Counted from the first letter of the stretch, positions 44,366 through 53,678 are shown. The stretch is 64,000 nt of DNA from SZUA-36 sp963759155 (GCA_963759155.1 CAVWXX010000019.1:62001-126000), one strand, 5' to 3'. Notes: a model not told the origin generated them from the letters alone. Numbers and translations: made by a program.

Positions 44366-45160
44366 CTACACCTGGCAAACTGGGCAGAAATATAGCCGGC
44401 GGCCGGAAAAGTTTTCGCGTTGGATACCTGCACCACAGGTAAAGCAGGGTTTCGATGCACGCGCGAAAACCCAGAACCTCCCAGTTCGCTTGCGGCCCGG
44501 TCCCGGTGTGAGCGTCCTGCCCCCGGTGCGATAGGAACGGTGACACATCCGGGTGGTTTCACGGGCCAGTCGGCTCTTACCCTCTGCGTCGATCTCAACC
44601 GGGCGACGCGATGGGTGCAGACCGGCGGCATATAGTATCTCCGAGCGAAGATAATTGCCCAAACCGGCGAGAAAAGATTGGTCCAGGTAGAGCGCCGCCA
44701 GGCTGCGCCTCCTGAAGCGCTGCTGATCCAGCCGCCCGGCGATGGTTTCCGTATCGAGACTCTCATCCAGCACGTCCGGTCCAAGCCGGGACAGGAATGG
44801 GTGTGACTGTACTTGTGCCGGGGTCAACACAGATATATCCGATGCGCTGTACAACAGGGCACTGTGAGAGCTTGTGTGAAGTGCGACGCGCAGGCTGCGC
44901 CGGGTTTCGGGGAGTTCACCCCGCTTGACAGTAAACCACCGGCCATAGAGCTGATTATGGCTGTACAAAGTGAGTTCGTTATCAAAACGCGTGAGCATGG
45001 CCTTTCCACGTGTGTCGACCGCATCGACCACCGATCCCTTGAGCCGTTCTTCAAAGGGCTGAAGCTCGGGAAAAGCAAAGCACGCCTGTTCGATTGACCG
45101 TCCTACGAGAACCTTTGCGATACGGTCTGCCGCACGACGGATTTCAGGCCCTTCAGGCAC
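44366..45160 (-). CDS. nei: Endonuclease VIII (Nei/Fpg family DNA glycosylase)
   Basis: Base-excision repair of oxidised pyrimidines. The GTG at 45160 makes Pro the second residue (PEGPEIRRAADRI), required as catalytic nucleophile with Glu next. About 264 residues: the central H2TH domain (LDQSFLAGLGNYLRSEILYAAGLHPSRRP) and a C-terminal zinc finger (CFTCG...FCPVC). Without the PEGPEI start the upstream frame is meaningless. It overlaps the DUF2256 stop, so both are co-expressed. Confidence 0.92.
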   Translation of the reverse strand: MPEGPEIRRAADRIAKVLVGRSIEQACFAFPELQPFEERLKGSVVDAVDTRGKAMLTRFDNELTLYSHNQLYGRWFTVKRGELPETRRSLRVALHTSSHSALLYSASDISVLTPAQVQSHPFLSRLGPDVLDESLDTETIAGRLDQQRFRRRSLAALYLDQSFLAGLGNYLRSEILYAAGLHPSRRPVEIDAEGKSRLARETTRMCHRSYRTGGRTLTPGPGRKRTGRFWVFARASKPCFTCGAGIQRENFSGRRLYFCPVCQV

Positions 45161-45296
45161 AGGTCTGCCGCCTACCCCGGCAACGCCGGGAACAATATTT
45201 GACTTCATCCCAGCACGAAGACCACTTCCTGCGCCAACTAAAAGGCCGTTTACAAGCAGCACAGGTCTTTACCGGGAGGTGTGATTTTTTATGCAT
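45153..45296 (-). CDS. DUF2256 small zinc-ribbon-like protein
   Basis: 47 residues: MHKKSHLPVKTC, CKRPFSWRRKW and WDEVKYCSRRC match the DUF2256 pattern with two Cys pairs likely holding a metal. The frame extends to 45380, but the Met at 45296 is the natural start. Its end overlaps nei by eight bases. Function unknown; the family often lies near light- or DNA-repair genes, which fits its neighbour here. Confidence 0.82.
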   Translation of the reverse strand: MHKKSHLPVKTCAACKRPFSWRRKWSSCWDEVKYCSRRCRGRRQTCA

Positions 45297-45393
45297 GAGA
45301 TTAAAAAAATTAAATAATTTTACAATTCGACCGTGACCATAACCTTCGGTTGATATGGGTCTAAACCAGCACAACCGCAAACTTTATTGGGTC

Positions 45394-45455
45394 CGATATA
45401 GTCACCCGCAACTTCCTAAGTTACACTTTCCGCGATGCCATCTCCAGCCGCTTCA
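45394..45455 (+). repeat. Right copy of the start-region duplication, at the genuine mutS start
   Basis: Spans the last ~41 bases before mutS and its first seven codons. See the left copy at 42641-42702 for the comparison. Confidence 0.85.
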
Positions 45456-48014
45456 AAACAAAGCTCGCACACACCGCTGATGCAGCAGTATCTGCGTATC
45501 AAGGCGGAGCACCCGGATGTACTGCTGTTGTTCAGGATGGGGGACTTTTACGAGGTCTTTTACGATGACGCCCGGCGTGCAGCCGAACTGCTGGATATAA
45601 CGCTCACAGCACGTGGAAAATCAGCCGGTGAATCCATCCCCATGGCCGGTATCCCCTATCATGCGCTGGATGGGTACCTGGTTAAACTCATACGTAAAGG
45701 TGAATCAGCTGCCATTTGTGAGCAGGTAAGTGAACCGACCCCTGGCAAGGGTATTGTCGACCGAAAGGTTGTTCGTATTGTGACACCCGGAACCGTAACA
45801 GATGAGGCCCTGTTATCCGGGCGGCAGGACAACCTGCTGGCGTCAGCCACCAAGGTGGGGAAGTCGTGGGCCTTATCCTGGATGGATTTGTCTTCCGGAC
45901 GGTTCCTCACCCGTTTATTGCCCTCGCTGGACGAACTTGAAACCCAGTTGGAGCGTTTGCTGCCTACCGAACTGCTGATCCCCGAAGATGCCGATTGGGC
46001 AGAATCGCTGTCCGGCCAGCGCGGTCTCAGAAAACGCGCCCCCTGGCATTTTGACCACGAAAGCGCCTACCACCTGTTAACCGGTCAATTTGGTACCCGT
46101 GACCTGGCGGGTTTCGGCATTGAAGAGGAACCGGCTGCCATTGCCGCTTCAGGCGCATTACTTCAGTACGCACAGGAGACCCAACGCACCGCCCTGCCCC
46201 ATCTGCGCGCCATCCAGATGGAAAACCCACACAAGCATTTGCACCTTGATGCGGCCACCCGTCGAAACCTGGAATTGCTTCACCACCCGGAAGGCCGCAC
46301 TGAACACACGCTGGCCGGCATCATGGATTCGACCATCACACCGATGGGTGGGCGGTTGTTAAGACGCTGGATCACCGAACCCATCCGCGACCGCGAGCGC
46401 TTGCAGTTACGGCATAACAGTATTGGCGTTTTACTGGAAACGCGTCTGTATGAAACCCTGCGTGGTCTTTTTCGCTCGGTGGGCGACATAGAACGAATAC
46501 TGGCCAGGGTTGCCTTGGGTTCAGCCCGTCCGCGCGACCTGACGACATTGCGCCAGACCCTCGGTGTGTTACCCCAGATCAAGTCCAGCCTGATGGATGC
46601 CGGTCGTGAACCACTGCTGCAGTGCGGTGAAGAAATTAAATGCCTGCCACAGCTACATGAGTTGTTAAGCGCAGCCCTGGTTGATGAGCCACCGGTACTG
46701 GTTCGTAACGGCGGTGTTATTGCCAGGGGCTACGATGCCGAATTGGATGAATTACGTGGCCTGTCGGAAAACGCCGATGGCTTTTTGCTGGAATACGAGA
46801 ACCGGCAACGTGAGGAGTCAGGTATTCCTGGACTTAAAGTCGGCTATAACCGTGTGCAGGGTTACTTTATTGAAGTCACGCACGCCCACACCGACAAGGT
46901 TCCCCTGCATTACAAACGACGCCAGACACTGAAAAGTGCCGAGCGTTATATAACCGAAGAGCTGAAAGCCTTTGAGGACCAGGTCCTGTCCAGTCGCGAA
47001 CGGGCTCAGGCACGTGAATTGTATTGTTATGAGGAGTTGGTCAGTACTTTGCAGTTGGAACTCGTCCCACTGCAGACGATGGCTGCTGCGATCGCGCGGT
47101 TGGATGTTTTATGTGCATTTACCGAACGGGCCATCACCCTGGACTTTTGTTGTCCCGAACTCAGTCAGCAGACCGGAATTGACATACAGGACGGCCGTCA
47201 CCCAGTGATCGAGCATGTTCAATCGGAAACATTTACACCCAACCACACCCATATGAACCCACTGCGCCGGATGTTGATCATTACCGGCCCCAACATGGGT
47301 GGTAAATCGACCTATATGCGCCAGACAGCGCTGATTTGCCTGCTGGCGTATACCGGAAGCTGGGTACCCGCCTCCAGCGCAGTTATCGGCCCGCTGGACA
47401 GGATATTCACACGCATTGGCGCCGGTGATGATTTGAGCCGGGGGCGTTCAACCTTCATGGTGGAAATGACCGAAACCGCCAATATTCTGCATAGCGCCAG
47501 CCAGCACTCGTTGGTATTGATGGATGAGATCGGTCGCGGAACAAGCACCTACGATGGCCTGGCACTGGCCTGGGCAGTGGCCGAATACCTTGCCCGCCAG
47601 GTCAAGGCATATACGCTATTTGCGACACATTACTTTGAGTTGACGCATTTACCGGAACAACTCGAAGGCGTTCACAACGTGCATTTAAGGGCGATAGAAC
47701 ACGGTGACAACATCGTTTTCCTGCATTCCGTCAATGATGGTCCCGCCAGCCAGAGTTACGGCTTACAGGTGGCCGCACTGGCCGGCATTCCACAGAATGT
47801 CTTACGCCGTGCCCGTTTTCAGTTATCAAAACTTGAAAAGGACGATAAGGACAGCCCGCAAATGGGCTTGTTTACGACCTATGAAGAGCCGGAACCCGAG
47901 CTTGAACCTGAAAGCCCGTTGCAGGATGCACTGGAAGAGATTGATCCTGATGAGCTGACACCAAGGGCAGCCCTGGACCTGGTTTACAAGCTCAAGGCAT
48001 TACGTGACCGTTAA
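45435..48014 (+). CDS. mutS: DNA mismatch repair protein MutS
   Basis: 859 residues. N-terminal mismatch-reading domain with the Phe-x-Glu motif in FRMGDFYEVFYDDA (about residues 32-45), connector and lever domains, clamp, and the ATPase: Walker A GPNMGGKST (about residue 618), DDLSRGRSTFMVEM, Walker B SLVLMDEIGRGTSTYDG, and ATHYFELTHL. The C-terminal acidic linker and helical end are present. Recognises mismatches and recruits MutL. The start region is duplicated 2.7 kb upstream. Confidence 0.97.
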   Translation: MPSPAASKQSSHTPLMQQYLRIKAEHPDVLLLFRMGDFYEVFYDDARRAAELLDITLTARGKSAGESIPMAGIPYHALDGYLVKLIRKGESAAICEQVSEPTPGKGIVDRKVVRIVTPGTVTDEALLSGRQDNLLASATKVGKSWALSWMDLSSGRFLTRLLPSLDELETQLERLLPTELLIPEDADWAESLSGQRGLRKRAPWHFDHESAYHLLTGQFGTRDLAGFGIEEEPAAIAASGALLQYAQETQRTALPHLRAIQMENPHKHLHLDAATRRNLELLHHPEGRTEHTLAGIMDSTITPMGGRLLRRWITEPIRDRERLQLRHNSIGVLLETRLYETLRGLFRSVGDIERILARVALGSARPRDLTTLRQTLGVLPQIKSSLMDAGREPLLQCGEEIKCLPQLHELLSAALVDEPPVLVRNGGVIARGYDAELDELRGLSENADGFLLEYENRQREESGIPGLKVGYNRVQGYFIEVTHAHTDKVPLHYKRRQTLKSAERYITEELKAFEDQVLSSRERAQARELYCYEELVSTLQLELVPLQTMAAAIARLDVLCAFTERAITLDFCCPELSQQTGIDIQDGRHPVIEHVQSETFTPNHTHMNPLRRMLIITGPNMGGKSTYMRQTALICLLAYTGSWVPASSAVIGPLDRIFTRIGAGDDLSRGRSTFMVEMTETANILHSASQHSLVLMDEIGRGTSTYDGLALAWAVAEYLARQVKAYTLFATHYFELTHLPEQLEGVHNVHLRAIEHGDNIVFLHSVNDGPASQSYGLQVAALAGIPQNVLRRARFQLSKLEKDDKDSPQMGLFTTYEEPEPELEPESPLQDALEEIDPDELTPRAALDLVYKLKALRDR

Positions 48015-48088
48015 ACCAAACTCAGGATTCAGAGCATAACTTGCACAGTAATTGCAGTGTCCTGGTATGGTGTTGTTGCTGAGCATGG

Positions 48089-49216
48089 TCATACCCGGGG
48101 AAGAGTGGTCCGCAGTACGCTGGACCAGGCTGTTTTCAATATAATCGAAACCACGATGGCGGTCGCCAGCATGGAAACAAGATACACAATCCCACTTAAA
48201 TTGAAAAATTCCGGTGCTGAAAACAGTTCCATGTAAGTACGGTTGAAAAACGTGAAGGAGAAAAGGTGCGTGAGGAATAGCGTGTAGGAAAACGGCGATA
48301 GCCAATCAAGCAGGCGAGTCAACCTGCCGGAATGACGCACCAGCAAACTCATGATGGCGATACAGCCTAAAACACTGCTCAACTTCACAAAGAAATCAGT
48401 CCACAGGAAGAGCGTGAGGTGTTCGGGCTTTGCCAGAACCACATACATTACACTGGCCAGTCCCGAGACCAATGGAAACAACACCGCCAACCCGATGCCA
48501 AGGTTCCGGTTGTCAATAAACAGGTTTTTCTTCCAGCTAAAAAGCAGAATCCCAATGTAGAAAGCAAACACGATATCAAAGCGCATAAACCACAAGGGGA
48601 AAACCTCGAATAAGAATGCGGACTGCAGATAGATGCATTTATAAGCCATCCAGGCAATAACCGCGACATTCAAAAACCTCACCCTGGCCACCAGTACCAA
48701 CAGCGGCAACAGCAGGAAACAGGTGTATAGGTCTTTCAGAAAATACAATGGCTGATTGGCCGGTAACTTGTAATAGGCAAAGGTCGCCTGGAACCAGCCC
48801 ATCGCGTTAAACGGGTAGATCGCCAGGTCTGAGCGGAACGACGGGTCCTGTGCTTGTGTCGGGTAAGTAATTAAAAGAATAAACAGCAAGTTGGACCAGA
48901 ACAATGGCCACACCAGGCGCCTGGCTTTTCGCAGCAGCACCTTGAAATAACCATACTTCTCGAGGGTCATCACTGCCAGGTATCCGGAGATCAGACTCAA
49001 TAACGGCACACCACTCTTAGCAAGGCAGGCCTTGATAAAAACTATCATCCAGTTGCTGAAGTCAAGCGTAGCGGCTGTGTTGATCCGGCTCATCTGGTCG
49101 AGAATGCCAATGTGGGCAAAACTCATCAGGATGATCAGCAACGGACGGACGACCTTTATCGCGGCCGATGTCTGCACCGATGGGGAGAACCCCCTTGTCA
49201 AATCAAGCGGCGCCAC
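48089..49216 (-). CDS. Acyltransferase 3 family membrane protein
   Basis: 375 residues with about ten hydrophobic helices. RPLLIILMSFAHIG, SGVPLLSLISGYLAVMT, LRKARRLVWPLFWSNLL and LSPFSYTLFLTHLF match the acyltransferase-3/OpgC-like fold, which acylates surface polysaccharides. The usual first-helix His is present (SFAHIG). It begins at a GTG immediately after the hslR stop, so coupling is likely; the target glycan is unknown. Confidence 0.8.
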   Translation of the reverse strand: MAPLDLTRGFSPSVQTSAAIKVVRPLLIILMSFAHIGILDQMSRINTAATLDFSNWMIVFIKACLAKSGVPLLSLISGYLAVMTLEKYGYFKVLLRKARRLVWPLFWSNLLFILLITYPTQAQDPSFRSDLAIYPFNAMGWFQATFAYYKLPANQPLYFLKDLYTCFLLLPLLVLVARVRFLNVAVIAWMAYKCIYLQSAFLFEVFPLWFMRFDIVFAFYIGILLFSWKKNLFIDNRNLGIGLAVLFPLVSGLASVMYVVLAKPEHLTLFLWTDFFVKLSSVLGCIAIMSLLVRHSGRLTRLLDWLSPFSYTLFLTHLFSFTFFNRTYMELFSAPEFFNLSGIVYLVSMLATAIVVSIILKTAWSSVLRTTLPRV

Positions 49217-49606
49217 CTACCCGTCCAGACCACTCTTAAAACGCACTATCCGACGCCGCTGGCGTTTGTCAGGTCGTCTTTCCCGCGTCAGACTGGATTG
49301 GTGTTCAAGCTTACGTTGTTCTGCAAGTCTTTCGCGTTGTTCGCGGCTTTCATCCGATTCCTCATAAAGGGTCCGGGCAACAGTCGCCGGGCCTCGACGC
49401 ATCGAAGCTTCTAAAATGGTAATGATATATTCTTCTTCACCACGCTGAATACGCAGCTCATCCCCGACATTGATTGAACGCCCGGGTTTGGCGCGGTTGC
49501 CATTCAAGTGCACCTTGCCACCTGACACTGCTTCACGTGCAACGGATCGGGTTTTAAAAAACCGTGCAGCCCAAAGCCATTTATCCAGTCTTACTGATGA
49601 ACTCAT
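49217..49606 (-). CDS. hslR: Ribosome-associated heat shock protein Hsp15
   Basis: 129 residues: S4 RNA-binding domain (RLDKWLWAARFFKTRSVAREAV, VHLNGNRAKPGRSINVGDEL, about residues 6-55) and a highly basic C-terminal tail. Hsp15 binds free 50S subunits carrying stalled nascent chains. It follows htpG on the same strand across a strong hairpin, so both may belong to the heat-shock response. Confidence 0.93.
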   Translation of the reverse strand: MSSSVRLDKWLWAARFFKTRSVAREAVSGGKVHLNGNRAKPGRSINVGDELRIQRGEEEYIITILEASMRRGPATVARTLYEESDESREQRERLAEQRKLEHQSSLTRERRPDKRQRRRIVRFKSGLDG

Positions 49607-49633
49607 GCCTTGAGTTTAATTGATTTAGGGAAG

Positions 49634-49668
49634 TGAATGGCACGTCCCGTGGCGGGACGTGCCATTCA
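49634..49668 (-). terminator. 16-bp perfect hairpin between htpG and hslR
   Basis: TGAATGGCACGTCCCG (49634-49649) pairs perfectly with 49653-49668 around a 3-base loop. It is nine bases beyond the htpG stop but lacks a T-run, so it may attenuate or protect the mRNA 3' end rather than terminate fully. Confidence 0.55.
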
Positions 49669-49676
49669 ATCAACAA

Positions 49677-51614
49677 TTAACCGGCCTTGAGCATCAGGCG
49701 GTTCACACGTTGTACAAAACCAGCGGGGTCTTCGAGGTGCCCACCTTCAGCCAGCACGGCCTGTTCGAACAACAGCTCAGCCCAGTCCTTGAACTCTTCT
49801 TCAGACTCAACGCCTGATATCTGCTTGAGCAACTGGTGATCAAGATTGACCTCGAGTAACGGTTTGCTGTCAGGCATGGCCTGACCGGCCTGCTCGAGCA
49901 TGCGGCGCATATGCATCGCGAGCTCCTGCTCACTTAATACCAGGCAGGAAGCAGATTCGGTCAGACGCTTACTGGCACGTACCTCGGTTACTTCCTCTGA
50001 CAGTGCCTCGGACAAGCGCTTGAGCAACGGATCTTTCTCAGCATCCTCCTGCTCTTTTTCCTCTTTCTTCTCCTCTTCCGAGCCGAGGTTGACATCGCCC
50101 TTGGCAATTGAACGCAATTTCTTGCCTTCAAACTCGTTGAAGTAACCCATCACCCATTCGTCGATACGGTCAGACATCAACAGGACTTCGATACCCTTCT
50201 TGCGGAAGATTTCAAGGTGTGGAGAGTTTTCAGCGGCCTTACGGTTTTCCGCTGTCACGTACCAGATCACATCCTGATCTTCCTGCATGCGGGAAACATA
50301 GTCATCAAGGCTAACGCGTTGTTCGACAGCATTGTTTTCAGTTGAAGAAAATCGCAGTAACTTGGCAATCTTGTCCTTATTGCCCATATCTTCAGCCAGG
50401 CCTTCCTTCAGAACATTTCCGAACTCATCCCAGAAGGTATTGAATTTTTCGACTTCCTTTTCAGCCAGTCGCTTAATCAAATCCAGGCTGCGACGAACAA
50501 CCGCAGAACGGATCTTTCCGACCAGCTGGTTTTCCTGCAGCAGTTCGCGGGATACGTTCAATGGCAGGTCATCAGAGTCGATAACACCACGCATAAACCG
50601 CAAATAATGCGGTAAAAGCTGCTCCGCCGCATCCATGATAAAGACTCGTTTGACGTAAAGACGCAACCCGCGACGCTCATCGCGTTGCATCATCATGTCC
50701 ATCGGCGCCTTTGATGGAATATAGAGTAGCGATGTATAGTTCTGACTACCTTCAACCTGGTTGTGCGTCCAGCTCAGGGCATCATCAAAGTCGTGACTGA
50801 CATGCTTGTAGAAGGCCTGGTAGTCATCACTGCTGATGTCCGACTTCTGCAATGTCCACAGCGCGGATGACTGGTTAACCGCCTCCCACTCTGGCTGTGG
50901 AGTTTCTTCTTCTGCCTCATCGTCTTTCGGCAGTGGCTGGGATTTCATATAGATGGGAAACCCGATGTGGTCGGAGTACTGCTGGATCAATGACCGAAGT
51001 TTCCATGAAGACGCGAATTCTTTTGCATCTTCACGCAAATGCAAAGTGACTTCAGTACCCTGTTTGGGCAGATCGACCTGTGATATCGAGTACTCACCTG
51101 TCCCATCTGATTCCCAGCGCACACCTTCCGAGGCGTCACTACCGGCAGCTCGCGTCAACAAGGTGACTTTATCTGCAACGATGAATGATGAATAGAAACC
51201 CACACCAAACTGACCAATCAGGTTGGCATCAAATTCCTCTTTATCCGAAACACTCTCAAGAAACTTTTTGGTACCGGAGCGGGCGATGGTGCCGATGTTT
51301 TCAATCACGTCCTGCCGTGACATACCGATGCCATTGTCACGAATGGTCACCAGGCTGGCATCTTCATCTACGTCGATTTCTACTTTCAGCTCGCTGTCAC
51401 CACCCAACAGGTCAGCGTTTTGCAGCACTTTAAAACGCAACTTGTCACAGGCATCGGATGCATTTGATATCAATTCGCGTAAAAATATTTCACGGTTTGA
51501 ATACAAGGAGTGAATCATCAGGTTCAGTACTTCGCGCACCTCAGCCTGAAATTCATGTTTTTCGGTCTTGGCGACCTCAGCCTCAGGGCTCTTGGTTTTG
51601 GTTTTTTCAGTCAT
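49677..51614 (-). CDS. htpG: Chaperone HtpG (Hsp90)
   Basis: 645 residues. N-terminal ATPase: LISNASDACDKLRF, IRDNGIGMSRQDVI, GQFGVGFYSSFIVADKV; middle domain YVKRVFIMDAAEQLLPHYLRF and GVIDSDDLPLNVSRELLQEN; C-terminal dimer domain. An acidic Glu/Lys linker occurs near residue 500. Preceded by a sigma-32-type promoter. Confidence 0.97.
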   Translation of the reverse strand: MTEKTKTKSPEAEVAKTEKHEFQAEVREVLNLMIHSLYSNREIFLRELISNASDACDKLRFKVLQNADLLGGDSELKVEIDVDEDASLVTIRDNGIGMSRQDVIENIGTIARSGTKKFLESVSDKEEFDANLIGQFGVGFYSSFIVADKVTLLTRAAGSDASEGVRWESDGTGEYSISQVDLPKQGTEVTLHLREDAKEFASSWKLRSLIQQYSDHIGFPIYMKSQPLPKDDEAEEETPQPEWEAVNQSSALWTLQKSDISSDDYQAFYKHVSHDFDDALSWTHNQVEGSQNYTSLLYIPSKAPMDMMMQRDERRGLRLYVKRVFIMDAAEQLLPHYLRFMRGVIDSDDLPLNVSRELLQENQLVGKIRSAVVRRSLDLIKRLAEKEVEKFNTFWDEFGNVLKEGLAEDMGNKDKIAKLLRFSSTENNAVEQRVSLDDYVSRMQEDQDVIWYVTAENRKAAENSPHLEIFRKKGIEVLLMSDRIDEWVMGYFNEFEGKKLRSIAKGDVNLGSEEEKKEEKEQEDAEKDPLLKRLSEALSEEVTEVRASKRLTESASCLVLSEQELAMHMRRMLEQAGQAMPDSKPLLEVNLDHQLLKQISGVESEEEFKDWAELLFEQAVLAEGGHLEDPAGFVQRVNRLMLKAG

Positions 51615-51647
51615 AATTCTTCCCGGTAAATTGAATGCTACTGCCCA

Positions 51648-51675
51648 AAGTTGGGTCTAGTGCGCATCTTTCAAG
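51648..51675 (-). promoter_or_regulatory. Sigma-32-type heat-shock promoter of htpG
   Basis: Minus strand: CTTGAAA at 51675-51669, a 13-base spacer, then CCCAACTT at 51655-51648, close to the consensus CTTGAAA-N(11-16)-CCCATNT, 33 bases ahead of the htpG ATG. Confidence 0.7.
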
Positions 51676-51697
51676 GATGCCTGCTCATTCGACAGGC

Positions 51698-51724
51698 AAA
51701 AAAAAGCCCGCAATGCGGGCTTTT
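51698..51724 (-). terminator. Terminator of the rpsP-rimM-trmD-rplS operon
   Basis: Stem AAAGCCCGC / GCGGGCTTT with a short loop and an eight-T run on the minus strand, 20 bases past the rplS stop. Confidence 0.9.
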
Positions 51725-51743
51725 CTTCAATCGTTGGGCCAGC

Positions 51744-52088
51744 TTAGCCAAGCTTTTCCTTGATACGGGCTGCCTTGCCTTCAAGATCACGCAAGTAATA
51801 CAGCTTGGCGCGACGCACGGAACCGCGACGTTTCACCTTGACCGAATCGATCAGCTTGCTGTGTGTCTGGAATACACGCTCAACGCCTGTTCCATGGGAA
51901 ATTTTCCGGACGGTGAAAGCTGAGTTCAGGCCGCGATTCTTTTTGGCAATAACAACACCTTCGAATGCCTGCAAACGTTCACGGTCACCTTCTTTAACTT
52001 TAACGCTAACGATGACGGTGTCGCCGGGGTTGAATTCCGGTAACTCACGGGTCGCCTGCTCTGCGTTGATCTGCTCAATGATGTTCAT
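51744..52088 (-). CDS. rplS: Ribosomal protein bL19
   Basis: 114 residues: PEFNPGDTVIVSVKVKEGDRERLQAFEG region, GLNSAFTVRKIS, and the basic VKRRGSVRRAKLYYLRDLEGKAARIKEKL end. Located at the 30S-50S interface. Last gene of the rpsP operon. Confidence 0.98.
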   Translation of the reverse strand: MNIIEQINAEQATRELPEFNPGDTVIVSVKVKEGDRERLQAFEGVVIAKKNRGLNSAFTVRKISHGTGVERVFQTHSKLIDSVKVKRRGSVRRAKLYYLRDLEGKAARIKEKLG

Positions 52089-52123
52089 CGTTCTGTCCTT
52101 TCAATGTAAGCCGCTGTGGGCCT

Positions 52124-52870
52124 TTAACTGTCAATTTCCAATTCATGACGAAATTCCTTTAACAGCAATTCCGCCTCTTCATCCAACTGCCTGCCTTCCA
52201 GCAGGTCTGGTCGCAGTTGCCAGGTTCGACCCAACGACTGTTTCCTGCGCCAGCGACGAATCGCCTCGTGGTCGCCTGACAACAGCACCTGGGGCACTGC
52301 TTTTTCACCCGCCAATTCAGGTCGGGTGTAATGCGGGTGGTCCAGCAGACCATCCACAAACGAATCCTGCTCCGCCGATTGTTCATGTCCCAGCACACCC
52401 GGTAAAAGCCGGGTCACTGAGTCGATTATGACGGCAGCGGCCAGTTCGCCGCCGCTGATGACATAATCACCAATCGACCATTGTTCATCAATGTCGGACT
52501 CGATCAGCCTTTCATCGATACCTTCATAACGCCCGCAAACAAGGATTAAACCTTCTCTGCCTGCCAACTCCTCGACACCTGCATGGTCAAGCTTGCGGCC
52601 CTGCGGGCTCATCAGGCTGACCCGGGTCCCTTCGGCATGCTTCTGTCGTGCCGCTGCAATGGTCGAACCCAGTGGTTCCATAGCCATTACCATACCCGGA
52701 CCGCCACCATAAGGACGGTCATCTACCGTCCGGTGCCTGTCGGTCGCCAGGTCGCGGGGGTTCCAGGTGTTCAAAACCACCTGTCCCTCACGGATTGCCC
52801 GACCGGTTACACCCAAATCAGCCAACCTTTCCAGCGACTCGGGAAACAGCGTAATCACGTCTATACGCAT
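52124..52870 (-). CDS. trmD: tRNA (guanine-N1)-methyltransferase TrmD
   Basis: 248 residues of the SPOUT family: MRIDVITLFPESL, RPYGGGPGMVM, LILVCGRYEGIDERLIE, and the knot SIGDYVISGGELAA. Methylates G37 of tRNAs reading CNN, preventing frameshifts. Normal place between rimM and rplS. Confidence 0.97.
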   Translation of the reverse strand: MRIDVITLFPESLERLADLGVTGRAIREGQVVLNTWNPRDLATDRHRTVDDRPYGGGPGMVMAMEPLGSTIAAARQKHAEGTRVSLMSPQGRKLDHAGVEELAGREGLILVCGRYEGIDERLIESDIDEQWSIGDYVISGGELAAAVIIDSVTRLLPGVLGHEQSAEQDSFVDGLLDHPHYTRPELAGEKAVPQVLLSGDHEAIRRWRRKQSLGRTWQLRPDLLEGRQLDEEAELLLKEFRHELEIDS

Positions 52871-52889
52871 GACATTTACCTGTTTCCTT

Positions 52890-53393
52890 CTAGAACTCAG
52901 GGTCCCAGTCGACTTCTATCGTTCCTTCTTCAAGGTCAACACGGGTTACGTATTGCCCTTGTATAAACGGTACGAGGTGCTCCCGGTTCCCGCGGATCAC
53001 CAGTACATCATTGGCACCGGTTTCCATCAGTTTTTCTACCCGGCCTAACACCTCGCCATTGATGGTTTTTACTTCCAGACCTTCAAGATCTGACCAGTAG
53101 TATTCATCCTTACCTGTTGCCGGCAATTGATCACGACCGACAAATATCTGTGTTCCTATCAGGGTGGCTGCCTGTTCACGGTCAGCAAAACCCGGTAATA
53201 ACGCGGCAATGCCTTTACCCTGTTTTCGCCCGTCGACTATTTTGACCGGCTTTTTGTCTTCGCCCAGCAACCAGGGCTGGTATTGAAGTATCGCTTCCAT
53301 TGGGCGGGTCCAGGAATGAATCTTGACCCAACCCTTGATGCCGTGAACTGCTGATATGTAACCCAGCGCGATATGTTTATGCGCGCTGTTCAC
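52890..53393 (-). CDS. rimM: Ribosome maturation factor RimM
   Basis: 167 residues: GYISAVHGIKGWVKIHSWT and LLPGFADREQAATLIGTQIFV in the N-terminal barrel, YYWSDLEGLEV and NDVLVIRG...LVPFI in the PRC-barrel. Assists 30S head assembly by binding S19. Confidence 0.96.
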   Translation of the reverse strand: MNSAHKHIALGYISAVHGIKGWVKIHSWTRPMEAILQYQPWLLGEDKKPVKIVDGRKQGKGIAALLPGFADREQAATLIGTQIFVGRDQLPATGKDEYYWSDLEGLEVKTINGEVLGRVEKLMETGANDVLVIRGNREHLVPFIQGQYVTRVDLEEGTIEVDWDPEF

Positions 53394-53423
53394 GCAAACC
53401 CTACGACATCAGCCACAAGCCGT

Positions 53424-53678
53424 TCAGGCAGCAGCACTGCTCCGGGCCTGTTTAACCAGGTTGTCAACACGCTCGCTGAGCTGTGCACCGACACCGGTCC
53501 AGTAATCTACACGTTCCAGGTTAAGCCGCAGACGTTCTTCCTGACCACGGGCCAGTGGGTTAAAAAACCCTATCTTTTCAATACGACGTCCATCACGCTT
53601 GTTGCGGGCATCTGCTACCACGATGTGATAGAAAGGCCGCTTTTTAGCGCCACCGCGCGCCAATCGAATCTTTACCAT
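53424..53678 (-). CDS. rpsP: Ribosomal protein bS16
   Basis: 84 residues, start MVKIRLARGGAKKRPFYHIV, then ADARNKRDGRRIEKIGFFNP. First gene of the operon. The 180-base gap to ffh should hold its promoter; TTGACA occurs there but without a good -10. Confidence 0.98.
   Translation of the reverse strand: MVKIRLARGGAKKRPFYHIVVADARNKRDGRRIEKIGFFNPLARGQEERLRLNLERVDYWTGVGAQLSERVDNLVKQARSSAAA

Noticed and set aside
44320..44784. N-terminal half of the long frame of the YdjM-like hydrolase
   Set aside because: It is the shadow of nei in another frame; the family N-terminus begins at the GTG at 44319.
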